64,000 nucleotides of DNA. Source: Saccharospirillum sp043196875 (GTDB lineage: Bacteria; Pseudomonadota; Gammaproteobacteria; Pseudomonadales; Natronospirillaceae). The notes beneath the pieces are model-generated. The model saw only the letters and a list, made by a program, of their open reading frames with translations. It ran no database searches and was not told the origin of the DNA. This document shows positions 44,310 through 53,280 of the stretch, one piece after another. The DNA lies in NCBI RefSeq assembly GCF_043196875.1, contig NZ_JBEBMX010000001.1, positions 248,001 through 312,000 on the forward strand. Reading direction: 5' to 3'. Numbering within the stretch: position 1 is the stretch's first letter; every line of letters begins with the position of its first letter. Made by a program: the position numbers and the translations under genes.

Positions 44310-45269
44310 ATGACGCGACACTCTGACTCTGACCCAACAACGGATTTCCAATCCCGCTCCTGGCTCAGCTATACCGCCCTGGAAAAAATTCAGCGCACCC
44401 TCTTATTAACGCCTGGCGTGCTGCTCTACGGCATTTTTAATTTTATTCCGCTGATGGCGCTGTTCTCACTGAGCCTGGTGAAATGGCCGGGCATTGGCCC
44501 GAAAGAATTTGTCGGCTTTGACAATTTTGCCAAGGTGCTGACGCAGGATTATTACCGCGACCAGATGCTCAATGCGCTGGTGCAAAACGTGATTTTTTTC
44601 ATCGTTATTATCGGCTCGTTTCTGATCATCGGCACCGCTCTGGCGTTGCTGTTAAGCTTCAAAACCTGGGGCCGGAAAACCTATCAGGTATTGTTCTTTT
44701 TGCCCTACCCGATGGCCGGTGCAGCCGTAGCCTATCTGCTTGATTTGTTCGTGCATCCACGCGGTCCGCTCAACGCTTTTCTGGTGCAAACCGGCCTGGT
44801 CGACAGCGCCATTCCGTTTTTAGGTGATCAGGATACCGCCCTTATTACCATGGCGATGTTCTACACCTGGCACCGCATGGGTTTTGCCATCATGTTGATT
44901 CTGTCAGGCATTCTGGCGGTGCGTTCCGACCTGCTCGAAGCTTCGATGCTCGACGGCGCCAACCGCTGGCAATCGATCCGCAATGTGGTGCTGCCAGTGC
45001 TCGGCCCGGCCTTTGTGTTGATCACCGTCATCGTCATGGTCGATGTGTTCAACAACGCCGACTACGTACTGCTGATCATGGGACCGGAAGCCGGCCCGCT
45101 GCGTTCAACCGACATCATGGGCACCTTCCTGTTCCGCACCGCCTTCGGCGGCAACGCCGATACCACCGACACCAACTTCGGCATGGCCGCAGCCATTGGC
45201 CTGATGACGGCGTTGTTAATTTTACCGGCCGCCATCTTCCTGGCGCTGAAGAATCTGCGCAGCAGTTGA
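44310..45269 (+). CDS. sugar ABC transporter permease (MalF/NgcF-like)
   Basis: 319-residue inner-membrane permease of the CUT1 type with about six helices. LLLTPGVLLYGIFNFIPLMALFSLSL is the first helix region, and EASMLDGANRWQSIRNVVLPVLGP is the EAA loop for the ATPase. It pairs with the following permease. The start ATG lies after a 100-bp gap with hairpins. Confidence 0.88.
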   Translation: MTRHSDSDPTTDFQSRSWLSYTALEKIQRTLLLTPGVLLYGIFNFIPLMALFSLSLVKWPGIGPKEFVGFDNFAKVLTQDYYRDQMLNALVQNVIFFIVIIGSFLIIGTALALLLSFKTWGRKTYQVLFFLPYPMAGAAVAYLLDLFVHPRGPLNAFLVQTGLVDSAIPFLGDQDTALITMAMFYTWHRMGFAIMLILSGILAVRSDLLEASMLDGANRWQSIRNVVLPVLGPAFVLITVIVMVDVFNNADYVLLIMGPEAGPLRSTDIMGTFLFRTAFGGNADTTDTNFGMAAAIGLMTALLILPAAIFLALKNLRSS

Positions 45270-45278
45270 GGGTGACGC

Positions 45279-46121
45279 ATGGATAAGATTTTCAAACTCA
45301 ACAAACGCGAACAGTTAGTGGTTCAGTTAATCATGCTGGCCTGGGTGGTCGTGGTTTTGGTGCCGTTCGGCGCTGCGGTTTTGAACTCGTTAAAACCCAA
45401 CGTCGGCCAGGTATTTCGCGAACCCTTCGGCCTGCCCGATCCGGTCACCTGGAGCAACTTTGCCAAAGCCTGGGTCAACGCCAATTTCGCGCAGTATTTT
45501 TTGAACTCGGCAATCATTTCCATCAGTTCGGTGATACTGGTGACCTTCTGCGCCAGCACCACGGCCTTTGTGTTGGCGCGTATGCCATTTCGCGGCAGCA
45601 CCTTTATTTTTATGCTGTTTCTGGTCGGGGTGATTATTCCGATTCGGCTGGCATTGGCGCCGCTGTTCGACATCGTGCGCGGACTGGGTTTACTCGACAC
45701 CCTGCTCGGGGTGATTCTGGTACAGAGCGCCAGCATGATGCCGGTGGCGGTCTTTATTCTGGTCAGCTTTATGAAGAATATTTCCACCGAACTGGAAGAG
45801 GCCGCCAAGATGGATGGCGCACTGCCCTTCACCGTCTATCGGCGCATTATTTTTCCATTGGTGCGCCCGGCCATTGCCACCATCGCCTTGCTGACGTTTG
45901 TGCAGGCGTGGAACGAATACTTCCTGCCGCTGATCTTTTTGCAAAGCGAAGCCAACTATCCGTTAACCCTCGGTCTGCAACGCTTTAATCAGCAATTCGC
46001 CATTCAATGGCACATGATGTTCGCCGGCATTCTGATCATGATGGGGCCAACCATCATCGCCTTTATGCTGGCATCGAAGCAGTTTATTGCTGGCCTGACT
46101 CAGGGTGGCGTTAAAGAGTAA
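45279..46121 (+). CDS. sugar ABC transporter permease (MalG/NgcG-like)
   Basis: 280-residue second permease. It has the MalG-type EAAKMDGALPFTVYRRIIFPLVRPAIATI loop and a following FVQAWNEYFLPLIF helix. It lies nine bases after its partner. No ATPase gene follows; the transporter probably uses a shared MsiK/UgpC-like ATPase encoded elsewhere. Confidence 0.88.
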   Translation: MDKIFKLNKREQLVVQLIMLAWVVVVLVPFGAAVLNSLKPNVGQVFREPFGLPDPVTWSNFAKAWVNANFAQYFLNSAIISISSVILVTFCASTTAFVLARMPFRGSTFIFMLFLVGVIIPIRLALAPLFDIVRGLGLLDTLLGVILVQSASMMPVAVFILVSFMKNISTELEEAAKMDGALPFTVYRRIIFPLVRPAIATIALLTFVQAWNEYFLPLIFLQSEANYPLTLGLQRFNQQFAIQWHMMFAGILIMMGPTIIAFMLASKQFIAGLTQGGVKE

Positions 46122-46181
46122 GTAATCCTGCATGGCGTTGTTCTGGTGGTCATCGCACAGCGCAACGCCGTCTTCGTTCTT

Positions 46182-46204
46182 GCCCTCCTTGTGAGGGCTT
46201 TTTT
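46182..46204 (+). terminator. Rho-independent terminator after the sugar permease genes
   Basis: GCCCTC-CTTGT-GAGGGC followed by TTTTTT, 60 bp after the permease stop. Its T tract runs into the stop codon of the convergent LysR gene. Confidence 0.92.
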
Positions 46205-47099
46205 ATAACTCCCTTAACACCGACTGCAGCGACTCACGAACAAACTGAACGGCACGATCCTGATCGCTGCGACGATGCCAGGCCAGATGCAATGGAAACC
46301 CTTCGACTGCTATCGGTGGCTCGAACACGGCCAGTCCAACCGCATCATCATTGAGGCAGCCTCGCGGCAACATACAGATCAAGTCCGAATCGCGCAGCAT
46401 GGCAGGAACCGCCTGAAAGTTCGGCACCACCAAACCCACCCGACGACGGCGCCCTATAGCCTGCAACGCCTGATCCAAAGCACCCTGGGTTTCGCCACGG
46501 CCGGACACCAGGATGTGCGGGTAATCGAGCCAGGCATCCAGATCAAAATTTGCCGCCGCAGGGTGCTGGGCGCGCATGGCGACGCAGTATTGCTGCTGCA
46601 TCAATTCCACTCGACGAAAGCTCACACCAACGCTGGGAAACACCGACAACGCCAGATCCGTTTCACCACGCGCCAGGGCATCCAGAGCGGCATCGGCACC
46701 ATGCCAGGGCTGCACCACCAGATCGAGATTCGGTGCCTGACGTTCAAGCTGTCGATACAGCGGGCCAATCACCTGGGATGCCGGAATATCGGCCGTGCAC
46801 AGCCGAATGCGCTGGCTGAGCTGGTGCAATTCGGTGGGCTCCGGCTGCAGCAGTTGTTCGGTGTCCTGCAGCAGACGGTGCAGCGGCTGACGTAAGGCTT
46901 CAGCTTTGATGGTAAGCCGCATTTCACCACGACCGCGAATCAGCAAGGCGTCATCGAACAGATGCCGGCAACGCTCCAAAGCGCTGGACGTCGCCGGCTG
47001 CGACAGGTGCAGGCGTTGGGCCGCACGGCTGACATGGCGTTCTTCCAGCAGGGCATTGAGAATCACCAGCAAATTCAGATCGACACTTCTCAGGTTCAT
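46203..47099 (-). CDS. LysR-family transcriptional regulator
   Basis: 298 residues: an N-terminal helix-turn-helix (MNLRSVDLNLLVILNALLEERHVSRAAQRLHLSQPATSSALERC) and a periplasmic-binding-like effector domain. It is divergent from a flavodoxin-fold oxidoreductase gene, the usual arrangement for a LysR protein and its target. The 106-bp gap is AT-rich with a 12-bp palindrome. Confidence 0.92.
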   Translation of the reverse strand: MNLRSVDLNLLVILNALLEERHVSRAAQRLHLSQPATSSALERCRHLFDDALLIRGRGEMRLTIKAEALRQPLHRLLQDTEQLLQPEPTELHQLSQRIRLCTADIPASQVIGPLYRQLERQAPNLDLVVQPWHGADAALDALARGETDLALSVFPSVGVSFRRVELMQQQYCVAMRAQHPAAANFDLDAWLDYPHILVSGRGETQGALDQALQAIGRRRRVGLVVPNFQAVPAMLRDSDLICMLPRGCLNDDAVGLAVFEPPIAVEGFPLHLAWHRRSDQDRAVQFVRESLQSVLREL

Positions 47100-47121
47100 C
47101 GTTGATATATCTATAGAATGA

Positions 47122-47133
47122 ATAATTAATTAT
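47122..47133. promoter_or_regulatory. candidate LysR operator in the divergent region
   Basis: ATAATTAATTAT, a perfect 12-bp palindrome, lies in the AT-rich gap between the LysR gene and its divergent neighbour. LysR boxes are T-N11-A with interrupted symmetry; this fits loosely. Confidence 0.35.
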
Positions 47134-47205
47134 ATATTTTATCCGTTAGATAAATAACCTAGTCAGCGTCAAGGTGCTCTCCACAACCCAAAGGAGGACA
47201 CCCTG

Positions 47206-47766
47206 ATGTCTCAGACCACTGTGCTGATGTTCCATTCCCGCTACCTGCCATCACGCGCCAATACCGCCTTACTCGCCGCGGCAAACCGGCTGCCCGATGT
47301 CGACGGCGTGGATATGCAGAAGCGCTATGCCGATGGCAATCTTGATGTCGACCATGAGGTGGCTCGTCTACTGGCCACCGATCGACTCGTGCTGCAGTTC
47401 CCCATTCAATGGTATTCCACTCCGCCTTTACTGCAGAGCTGGCAGGATCAGGTGCTGACGCGACTGTTTTATCTGGCTTATCAGGAAGAAGGCCGACACT
47501 TCGAAGGCACGCCAATCATGCTGGCGGTCACCGCCGGTAACACCCCTGAGGCTTATCAACCCGAGGGTCAGAATGGTTTTCCCTTATCGACCCTGCTGAC
47601 ACCGCTGCAGGCGACCGCCCGCCGTTGTGGCTTGCCCTGGGCTGAGCCCTTTGTGCTCTTTCAGGCTGATCGCCTAAGCGATGCAGAGCTGGCGCTGGCC
47701 TGCCAGAGCTATGTTCAGCAGATCCAGGCCTGGCAAACCCAGACCGCTCTGACCGGGGAGGCCTGA
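47206..47766 (+). CDS. NAD(P)H-dependent quinone oxidoreductase, flavodoxin-2 fold
   Basis: 186 residues with the flavodoxin_2 (KefF/MdaB/NQO1-like) pattern: VLMFHSRYLPSRANTALL at the FMN phosphate site, LVLQFPIQWYSTPPLLQSWQDQVL, and a VTAGNTPEAYQPEGQNGFPL loop. It likely reduces quinones by two electrons. AGGAGG precedes the ATG by several bases. A small membrane protein gene follows two bases later. Confidence 0.85.
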   Translation: MSQTTVLMFHSRYLPSRANTALLAAANRLPDVDGVDMQKRYADGNLDVDHEVARLLATDRLVLQFPIQWYSTPPLLQSWQDQVLTRLFYLAYQEEGRHFEGTPIMLAVTAGNTPEAYQPEGQNGFPLSTLLTPLQATARRCGLPWAEPFVLFQADRLSDAELALACQSYVQQIQAWQTQTALTGEA

Positions 47767-47768
47767 AG

Positions 47769-48173
47769 ATGACTGCAAGCTTCAACTCTCGTAGCGAAAA
47801 ACTCGCGCCCAACCCCTTTAAACTGGCCGCGATCAGCCTGCCGTTATTGATGCTGGGTCAACTGCTGCTGGCGGGCCTGGGTCTGTTTCAGCAACCCGCC
47901 TGGTGGGACGCACACGCCAGTCTGGGCATGCTGTTGATCGTGCCGGTGAGCTGGATTCTGATTGCCAGTTGGTGGCAGCAGCCGGTGCGGGCGCTGCGCT
48001 GGTGGGCCAGCCTGATGGCATTACTCTACCTGCTGCAGGTGCTGACCATGGCAATCGGACAGGAAGCCGGCCTGGGCTGGCTTCTGGCGCTGCATCCGTT
48101 CAACGCCGGCTTGTTATTGCTGACCGCCCTAGTGTTGGTCGCCAAGATCATGCGCAGTCACAGCGGGCGTTAA
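47769..48173 (+). CDS. small four-helix membrane protein
   Basis: 134 residues with about four hydrophobic helices (about 21-40, 47-66, 73-92, 102-122) and short polar loops; DUF6220-like or cytochrome-free quinone-pathway membrane protein are possibilities, but no family is certain. It is co-transcribed with the oxidoreductase and its stop overlaps the convergent GNAT gene. Confidence 0.65.
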   Translation: MTASFNSRSEKLAPNPFKLAAISLPLLMLGQLLLAGLGLFQQPAWWDAHASLGMLLIVPVSWILIASWWQQPVRALRWWASLMALLYLLQVLTMAIGQEAGLGWLLALHPFNAGLLLLTALVLVAKIMRSHSGR

Positions 48174-48631
48174 TGCGGTTCTAACGGATCGGTGTAAGCG
48201 CCGGCCAGTGGTTCAGGGACGAGCACCGCGCCCACCGCTTTGCGGTAGAAATCCACCGGTCCGGCATCGCCAATAAAGCCGTACACATAACCGCGCTGCT
48301 TTAGGCGGTGCAGCGCTTCCACCAATAAGGCCTTGCCCAAACCCAGTCCGCGCGCCGCTTCGTTAACACCGGTCGGGCCAAAGAAGCCGGGAAACGTAAC
48401 ATCGAAACAGGCAAAGCCGAGCAATTGCGCACCACGGCGCGCAATCAATACCCGGCTGGGATGGCCGCTTAAACCATTGGCCACTTCACTGGCCCAGCCG
48501 GCGCCGAATTCACGGCGCACCCAATCGACAATCAGCTCCCGGTCCCAGGCCTGAGCAGGCTGTATTTGATAACCCTCCGGCAAGGCAGGAGGGGCCGGTA
48601 GTTGCTGCAGTGACACGATCAGATCAGACAT
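48170..48631 (-). CDS. GNAT-family N-acetyltransferase
   Basis: 153 residues from the ATG at 48631, chosen because AGGAA lies ten bases upstream and the upstream extension is an unlikely hydrophobic run. The acetyl-CoA-binding loop appears as NEAARGLGLGKALLVEALHRL, preceded by the FGPTGVNE strand. Substrate unknown. Confidence 0.82.
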   Translation of the reverse strand: MSDLIVSLQQLPAPPALPEGYQIQPAQAWDRELIVDWVRREFGAGWASEVANGLSGHPSRVLIARRGAQLLGFACFDVTFPGFFGPTGVNEAARGLGLGKALLVEALHRLKQRGYVYGFIGDAGPVDFYRKAVGAVLVPEPLAGAYTDPLEPH

Positions 48632-48803
48632 TTTGAGTTCCTGGGACCAGAGCGAGGCTACTTTAACAGCAGCCTGAGCGGCTTGGAAAAGCAGACCATT
48701 GATGGCCATCGCTGCGCCAAAGATGACCACCAGCACTGTCACTCACCGATCCGCTGTTATTATGGTGCTCACCTTGAGCATCAGAACCCGAAGAGGATAG
48801 AAC

Positions 48804-49952
48804 ATGCGCCCGCTGTTGATTGCGCTTTCAGCCCTGGTTATCAGTCCAGGGTTGATGGCCGAAGAAGGCCCCTTTAACGCCAGTGCCACAGCGCGCGCAG
48901 CGACCGTTGCCGAGGCGTGTGACATCGCCTTTAACCAGGCGGAAGCCGAAGCACTGGCCGATTTTGAAGCGGCCTTTCTGGCTGAAAGCCGGCCCCAGGC
49001 TAGACGCATCGAATTGCGCTCGCGCACCGACGAACGGCTGCCGGCCGACGCGCTGAATGCCCAACCGGGTTGCCGTGTCGACGCTCGCTGGGCGGCCATC
49101 GCGGTGGCGTCGGACGACGGTGCTGCTGAACCCGAACCACTTAATGGACGCATCGAAACCATCGACGGTGAATACAGCGCAGAATGCAGCAACGCCAATG
49201 AAGCGGCTGCCTGCAAACGTCGTATTGAAACCCAGGCCGCCAGTGATTTACGCAGCCAGTTGCAGGCTGACGACCCGCAACGACTGAACGGCTATCGGCT
49301 GAACTTCGATGGCTTCGAAGGCGACCAGTCATTCACCTACAAAGACGACCGCGTCAGCCTGACCATGAATGGCCAGTTCTATTTCCGCCTCGATCAGAGC
49401 GATTTCGGTCCGGTCACGCCCGCTCCCGGAACCCACGGCGATTTGCGCATTGAGCGCAAAGAAAAAGACGACCCTTACGACAACCTGGACTTCACCCTGT
49501 TCTACACCTGGGACGGCAATAACTCGGCCGACCCGGACGAACTGGCGCTGAGCACCAACCGCTGGGGATTGGGTTTGTGGGTCGATAACCGCATCGGCGT
49601 ATCGACCTTCTGGGGCGAAGAACGCGCCGGCATTGCCAACAACAACCACTACGTCCACAACGACAGCAGTCGCTACGACGTATTCGGTGTCGGCATCGGT
49701 TATCGGCTGTTCGATAACCGCGACATCACCGTCGAAACCAGCCTCTATTACGTCGATGCGCAGCCCTTTAGCACGACGCTCGACAACGGCCGGGAGTATG
49801 AAGCCAGGGATTACGCCCAGACCAATATCAACATCAAAACCAACTCCGCCTCCGGCCCCAATGTCGGTTGGATGTTCACCTGGAAACTGCGTGAAGACCT
49901 GAGCAACTACAACAGCCTGTCCGGCGGCTGGTATGTGGAGTGGCAATTCTGA
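48804..49952 (+). CDS. putative outer-membrane beta-barrel protein, unknown function
   Basis: 382 residues. A signal peptide (MRPLLIALSALVISPGLMA) is followed by a cysteine-containing periplasmic-type domain (about 25-180; Cys at about 39, 90, 130 and 138) and then a region of alternating beta strands ending in VEWQF, the C-terminal aromatic expected for outer-membrane insertion. NLDFTLFYTWDGNNSADPDE and GVGIGYRLFDNRDITVETSLYYVD look like barrel strands. Several NNN/DNS loops suggest calcium or surface exposure. I do not recognise the family. Confidence 0.65.
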   Translation: MRPLLIALSALVISPGLMAEEGPFNASATARAATVAEACDIAFNQAEAEALADFEAAFLAESRPQARRIELRSRTDERLPADALNAQPGCRVDARWAAIAVASDDGAAEPEPLNGRIETIDGEYSAECSNANEAAACKRRIETQAASDLRSQLQADDPQRLNGYRLNFDGFEGDQSFTYKDDRVSLTMNGQFYFRLDQSDFGPVTPAPGTHGDLRIERKEKDDPYDNLDFTLFYTWDGNNSADPDELALSTNRWGLGLWVDNRIGVSTFWGEERAGIANNNHYVHNDSSRYDVFGVGIGYRLFDNRDITVETSLYYVDAQPFSTTLDNGREYEARDYAQTNINIKTNSASGPNVGWMFTWKLREDLSNYNSLSGGWYVEWQF

Positions 49953-50032
49953 TCGACGCACACTGACAACGTTGCAGCCAGCGAGCTTCGCGCTTAGTCT
50001 GGCTCGCCGTTGTTGATCGCCGAGGTTGTTGC

Positions 50033-50923
50033 ATGTCATCCGAACGCCGCGCTCTGGGTTACGCCCTGATCGCTGTCCTGCTCTGGTCCACCGTCGCCAC
50101 CGCTTTTAAAGTTGCCTTGCAGCACGTCAGCGTCAGCCAATTAATGGCCGGCGCGGCGCTGTTTTCTGTTGCCGCGCTGATGGCGACGTTGGCGATACGC
50201 GGCGAATTATCAACGGCCATAAAACGGCTTTGGTCCGATCGCAACGCCGCCTTTCGCCTGGGGTTAATTAATCCGGTTATCTACTACGCAGTCCTGTTCG
50301 AAGCCTACGACCGCTTGCCGGCACAAGTAGCGCAGCCGGTGAATTACACCTGGGCGATTACTCTGGGTTTGTTGTCGGTGCCCTTTCTCGGTCACAAACT
50401 GACGCGCTGGGATTTAATCGGCATGTTGCTCGGTTATTCCGGCGTGGTGTTTATTTCCATTGCCGGGCAAAACGTCAGTGGGTCGCTGGATTATTTCGGT
50501 CTGTTTCTGGCGTTGGCGTCGACGCTGCTCTGGGCGGGCTACTGGCTGGTGAATACCCGCGATGAGCGTCCGCCGATCATTGGTTTGTTCCAGAACTTTG
50601 TTTACGCCCTGCCAATACTGGTGCTGTGGATGCTGTGGCGCGATGGTTTGCCAGCCCTGGACCAATGGCAGGTAACCGCCAGCCTGGCCTATGTTGGGGT
50701 GTTCGAGATGGGCATCACTTTCGTGTTCTGGCAGCTGGCAATGCACCACACCAACAACGCCAGTCGCATCGGCACACTGATTTTTCTATCGCCCTTTATC
50801 AGCCTGTTTTTAATCCACTTCGTGCTCGGTGAACCGCTGCAATGGCTGACCTTTGGCGGCCTGGGTTTGATCGTTGCGGGCTTGTGGATTCAGCAAAGCA
50901 AGGCGAGGCGGCAGGTCTCGTGA
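50033..50923 (+). CDS. EamA/DMT-superfamily transporter
   Basis: 296 residues, ten predicted helices in two EamA repeats. The first begins ALGYALIAVLLWSTVATAFKVAL, the second LFLALASTLLWAGYWLVNTRD. Such proteins export amino acids or other metabolites; the substrate cannot be told. It stands alone, with a start at ATG 50033. Confidence 0.9.
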   Translation: MSSERRALGYALIAVLLWSTVATAFKVALQHVSVSQLMAGAALFSVAALMATLAIRGELSTAIKRLWSDRNAAFRLGLINPVIYYAVLFEAYDRLPAQVAQPVNYTWAITLGLLSVPFLGHKLTRWDLIGMLLGYSGVVFISIAGQNVSGSLDYFGLFLALASTLLWAGYWLVNTRDERPPIIGLFQNFVYALPILVLWMLWRDGLPALDQWQVTASLAYVGVFEMGITFVFWQLAMHHTNNASRIGTLIFLSPFISLFLIHFVLGEPLQWLTFGGLGLIVAGLWIQQSKARRQVS

Positions 50924-50948
50924 GCAATTGAGGCTGCCGATTATCCGA

Positions 50949-51212
50949 TTAGTTGCGCTTATAGACATGCCGGCGGTGGCCAACTTTCACAACCGTTACC
51001 ACAAGCAGCTCGTCCGTCACTTCATAGATGATCCGGTAAACACCCTGCCGGATTCGGTAACGTTCTTGTCCTGACAGTTTTTCGCTGCCGATCGGCCGGG
51101 GGTTCTCCCTCAACTCCTCAAGACGTTGCAGAAGGCGGGCGACATCCTTGTTGGGAATGGACCGAAGGTCTTTGGCGACTGACTTCCTGACAACCAGCTT
51201 ATAGCTTGCCAT
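50949..51212 (-). CDS. RelE/ParE-family toxin
   Basis: 87-residue toxin of a type II pair. It starts with SYKLVVRKSVAKDLRSIP and ends with YRIRQGVYRIIYEVTDELLVVTVVKVGHRRHVYKR, the RelE-fold core with the basic and tyrosine residues used in ribosome-dependent mRNA cleavage. The start overlaps the antitoxin by 14 bp. The antitoxin precedes it, the usual order. Confidence 0.9.
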   Translation of the reverse strand: MASYKLVVRKSVAKDLRSIPNKDVARLLQRLEELRENPRPIGSEKLSGQERYRIRQGVYRIIYEVTDELLVVTVVKVGHRRHVYKRN

Positions 51213-51432
51213 GTGCCTTCAGGTCATCCAGCAAAGCCTCGTAGCTCATGGTTGGCTCGGCTACTCGGTCCTCGAATGCCGCCAAATCTTCCTGATCCTC
51301 AGCTAGAGCCGCACGAACGGCATCGTTGACGAGGTCCGACAAGGAACGGTGCGTATGGGCGGCCTTCAACCGCAAGGCAGCGTGCAGCTGAGGGTCAAAA
51401 TAAACCGTGGAACGCTTCGATATCTCGCTCAT
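51199..51432 (-). CDS. ribbon-helix-helix antitoxin
   Basis: 77 residues from the ATG at 51432, preferred over an earlier codon because GGAGA is spaced correctly. The N-terminal RSTVYFDPQLHAALRLKAAHTHRSLSDLVNDAVRAAL is a ribbon-helix-helix DNA-binding domain; the acidic C-terminus (EDQEDLAAFEDR) should wrap the toxin. It autoregulates such operons in related systems. Confidence 0.88.
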   Translation of the reverse strand: MSEISKRSTVYFDPQLHAALRLKAAHTHRSLSDLVNDAVRAALAEDQEDLAAFEDRVAEPTMSYEALLDDLKAHGKL

Positions 51433-51638
51433 GGCGCTCTCCAGACGATGCAATGAATTAACATCATGATGTCAAAGCGTCATAGCGTCAAACCAAAAAA
51501 ACGGCTTATGCTGGACGAGCCATTCCTGTTGTGTTCCGCTTCGGCAAAATACGGCACCGCCCTGGCCGGCCAGGCCTTGGGCTGCAAATCCTCCGGTCGA
51601 ACCAGAGCCAGATACCAGACGATGACCATGCAAGCTGC

Positions 51639-52154
51639 CTAGGGATCCGGAAATTCTTCGGTCTTGAACAGCTTAAAACCACGCGCTTCGTAGTTATTGC
51701 GCGCGCTGGGATGATCGTCGGAACAGGTGTGTAACCAGATGCGCTCGGGGCGACGACCCTCGCCATCGGTCCACTCGAAGGCAACCTTCAAAGCTTCAGA
51801 TAACATCGGCCCACCCAGGCCCTGACCGATAAAGGGTTTGGCCAGACCCACGGAAATAAACTCAACCTGGTTACCATCCTGGCGCTCCATCTCCACATAG
51901 CCGGCGGGGGTGCCGCGCACCGTTAACAGCCAGATGCGATGCTCCGGCCGTTCGGTGTGTTCACGCCATTGCTCCAGCGACCAGTCCAGCTTCATAAACC
52001 AGTTCCAGTGCTGGCCAATCCACTGATACAAAAAGCGATTGAGTTCGCCCTGCTTCACTTCGACTTCGTCAAAGCGCAACGGCACATCGGCGGGCCAGGG
52101 TTTGACGTTGATGGCGTCGGGCGAAGTCAGTTCATAGGACCACTCGGTAACCAT
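51639..52154 (-). CDS. GNAT-family N-acetyltransferase
   Basis: 171 residues. VEFISVGLAKPFIGQGLGGPMLSEAL is the acetyl-CoA-binding strand and loop, and IWLHTCSDDHPSARNNYEARGF the C-terminal part. It overlaps the stop of the RraA-like gene and is translated with it. Substrate unknown. Confidence 0.87.
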   Translation of the reverse strand: MVTEWSYELTSPDAINVKPWPADVPLRFDEVEVKQGELNRFLYQWIGQHWNWFMKLDWSLEQWREHTERPEHRIWLLTVRGTPAGYVEMERQDGNQVEFISVGLAKPFIGQGLGGPMLSEALKVAFEWTDGEGRRPERIWLHTCSDDHPSARNNYEARGFKLFKTEEFPDP

Positions 52155-52630
52155 CAGAACAATTTCTGTTTGCTGACCAGGATGCCGGTTTCATCGGCGT
52201 ACAACCACATGCCTGACTCAATGGTGACACCGGCAAATTCGACCGGTACATCGACGTCGCCGAGGCCTTTTTTCTCGGTGCGTACGGGTATGCTGGCCAG
52301 CGCCCGCACACCAATCGGCATACGGCGCAGTTCGTGAATATCGCGCGCGCAACCGTTGATTACCACGCCCTGCCAGCCATGATTCACCGCATCGAGCGCG
52401 ATCTGATCGCCGATCAAAGCTCGGCGCAACGACGCACCGCCATCGACCACCATCACCTTGCCATCGCCGTCGGTGCCGGCCAGTTCTTTGACCCGGGAAT
52501 TATCTTCGTAACAATGCACGGTCACCACTTGACCAAAGAACGCCGGCTTGCCGCCAAAATCCTGGAACAAAGGTTCGAGTACCTGAACGGCATCGGGATG
52601 ATCATCACAGAGGTCAGGCGTATTCCACAT
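52154..52630 (-). CDS. rraA: RraA-family protein
   Basis: 158 residues with the RraA/HMG-aldolase-like fold: TPDLCDDHPDAVQVLEPLFQ, VMVVDGGASLRRALIGDQIAL and GVVINGCARDIHELR. In E. coli RraA inhibits RNase E. Residues DGG...R..GD also occur in members with 4-hydroxy-4-methyl-2-oxoglutarate aldolase activity, so the enzyme role is not excluded. Length fits the RraA branch. Confidence 0.9.
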   Translation of the reverse strand: MWNTPDLCDDHPDAVQVLEPLFQDFGGKPAFFGQVVTVHCYEDNSRVKELAGTDGDGKVMVVDGGASLRRALIGDQIALDAVNHGWQGVVINGCARDIHELRRMPIGVRALASIPVRTEKKGLGDVDVPVEFAGVTIESGMWLYADETGILVSKQKLF

Positions 52631-52739
52631 AGGGTAGACTCGCTTATTCGACTGGGGAGTGAGGTTCAGTGGTCATCATGGATGGCCAACCGAAGGCTGA
52701 ATTCTGATCGTTGATAAGCTTCGTACAAGGAACGCTTTT

Positions 52740-53273
52740 ATGGCTGTCAAACTGCAAACACCGCGCCTGACAGTGACCGGCCCGGCGGGGATTCGCGGTC
52801 GCGCACTGCATCGTTACTATCAACAAAACGCCGATCATTTTGCCCAAGGGGGCGGCGATTTGCCAGCCAGAGTGGGTCTGACAAGAGCCCGGCTTAAGGC
52901 GCAGAAACGCCTGTGGAAACAAGGCCGCGGCTACCGGTTTTATGGTTTTAAAGACGGCGAGTTGGTGCTGGATCTGGGTCTGACCAATGTGGTGCGCGGC
53001 GCCTTTCAGGCGGCCCATCTGGGCTACCGTACCGCCCAGGCACACCAGGGACAGGGATTGATGACCGAAGCCTTGGTCGCCGTGGTCGGTTACGCCTTCG
53101 ATACCCTCAACCTGCATCGACTGATGGCTAACTACCAACCCTGGAATGTCGCCAGCGGCCGGGTGCTGGAAAAACTCGGCTTCGAACGCGAAGGTCTGGC
53201 GAAAGATTATTTATTCATTAACGGCCAGTGGCGCGACCACGTGTTGACGGCTTTGATCAATGATCGCTGGTGA
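52740..53273 (+). CDS. rimJ: RimJ/RimL-type GNAT acetyltransferase
   Basis: 177 residues. The motif LGYRTAQAHQGQGLMTEALVAVVGYAFDTLNLHRLMANYQPWNVASGRVLEKLGFEREGLAKDYL-type order (acetyl-CoA loop, then N-x-A-S) is that of ribosomal protein alanine acetyltransferases. RimJ is the closest label; a general peptide acetyltransferase is possible. Confidence 0.85.
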   Translation: MAVKLQTPRLTVTGPAGIRGRALHRYYQQNADHFAQGGGDLPARVGLTRARLKAQKRLWKQGRGYRFYGFKDGELVLDLGLTNVVRGAFQAAHLGYRTAQAHQGQGLMTEALVAVVGYAFDTLNLHRLMANYQPWNVASGRVLEKLGFEREGLAKDYLFINGQWRDHVLTALINDRW

Positions 53274-53280
53274 GTGCATA

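Noticed and set aside
51506..51784. 92-codon minus-strand frame beside the GNAT gene
   Set aside because: It overlaps the real GNAT gene in another frame and has no recognisable features.
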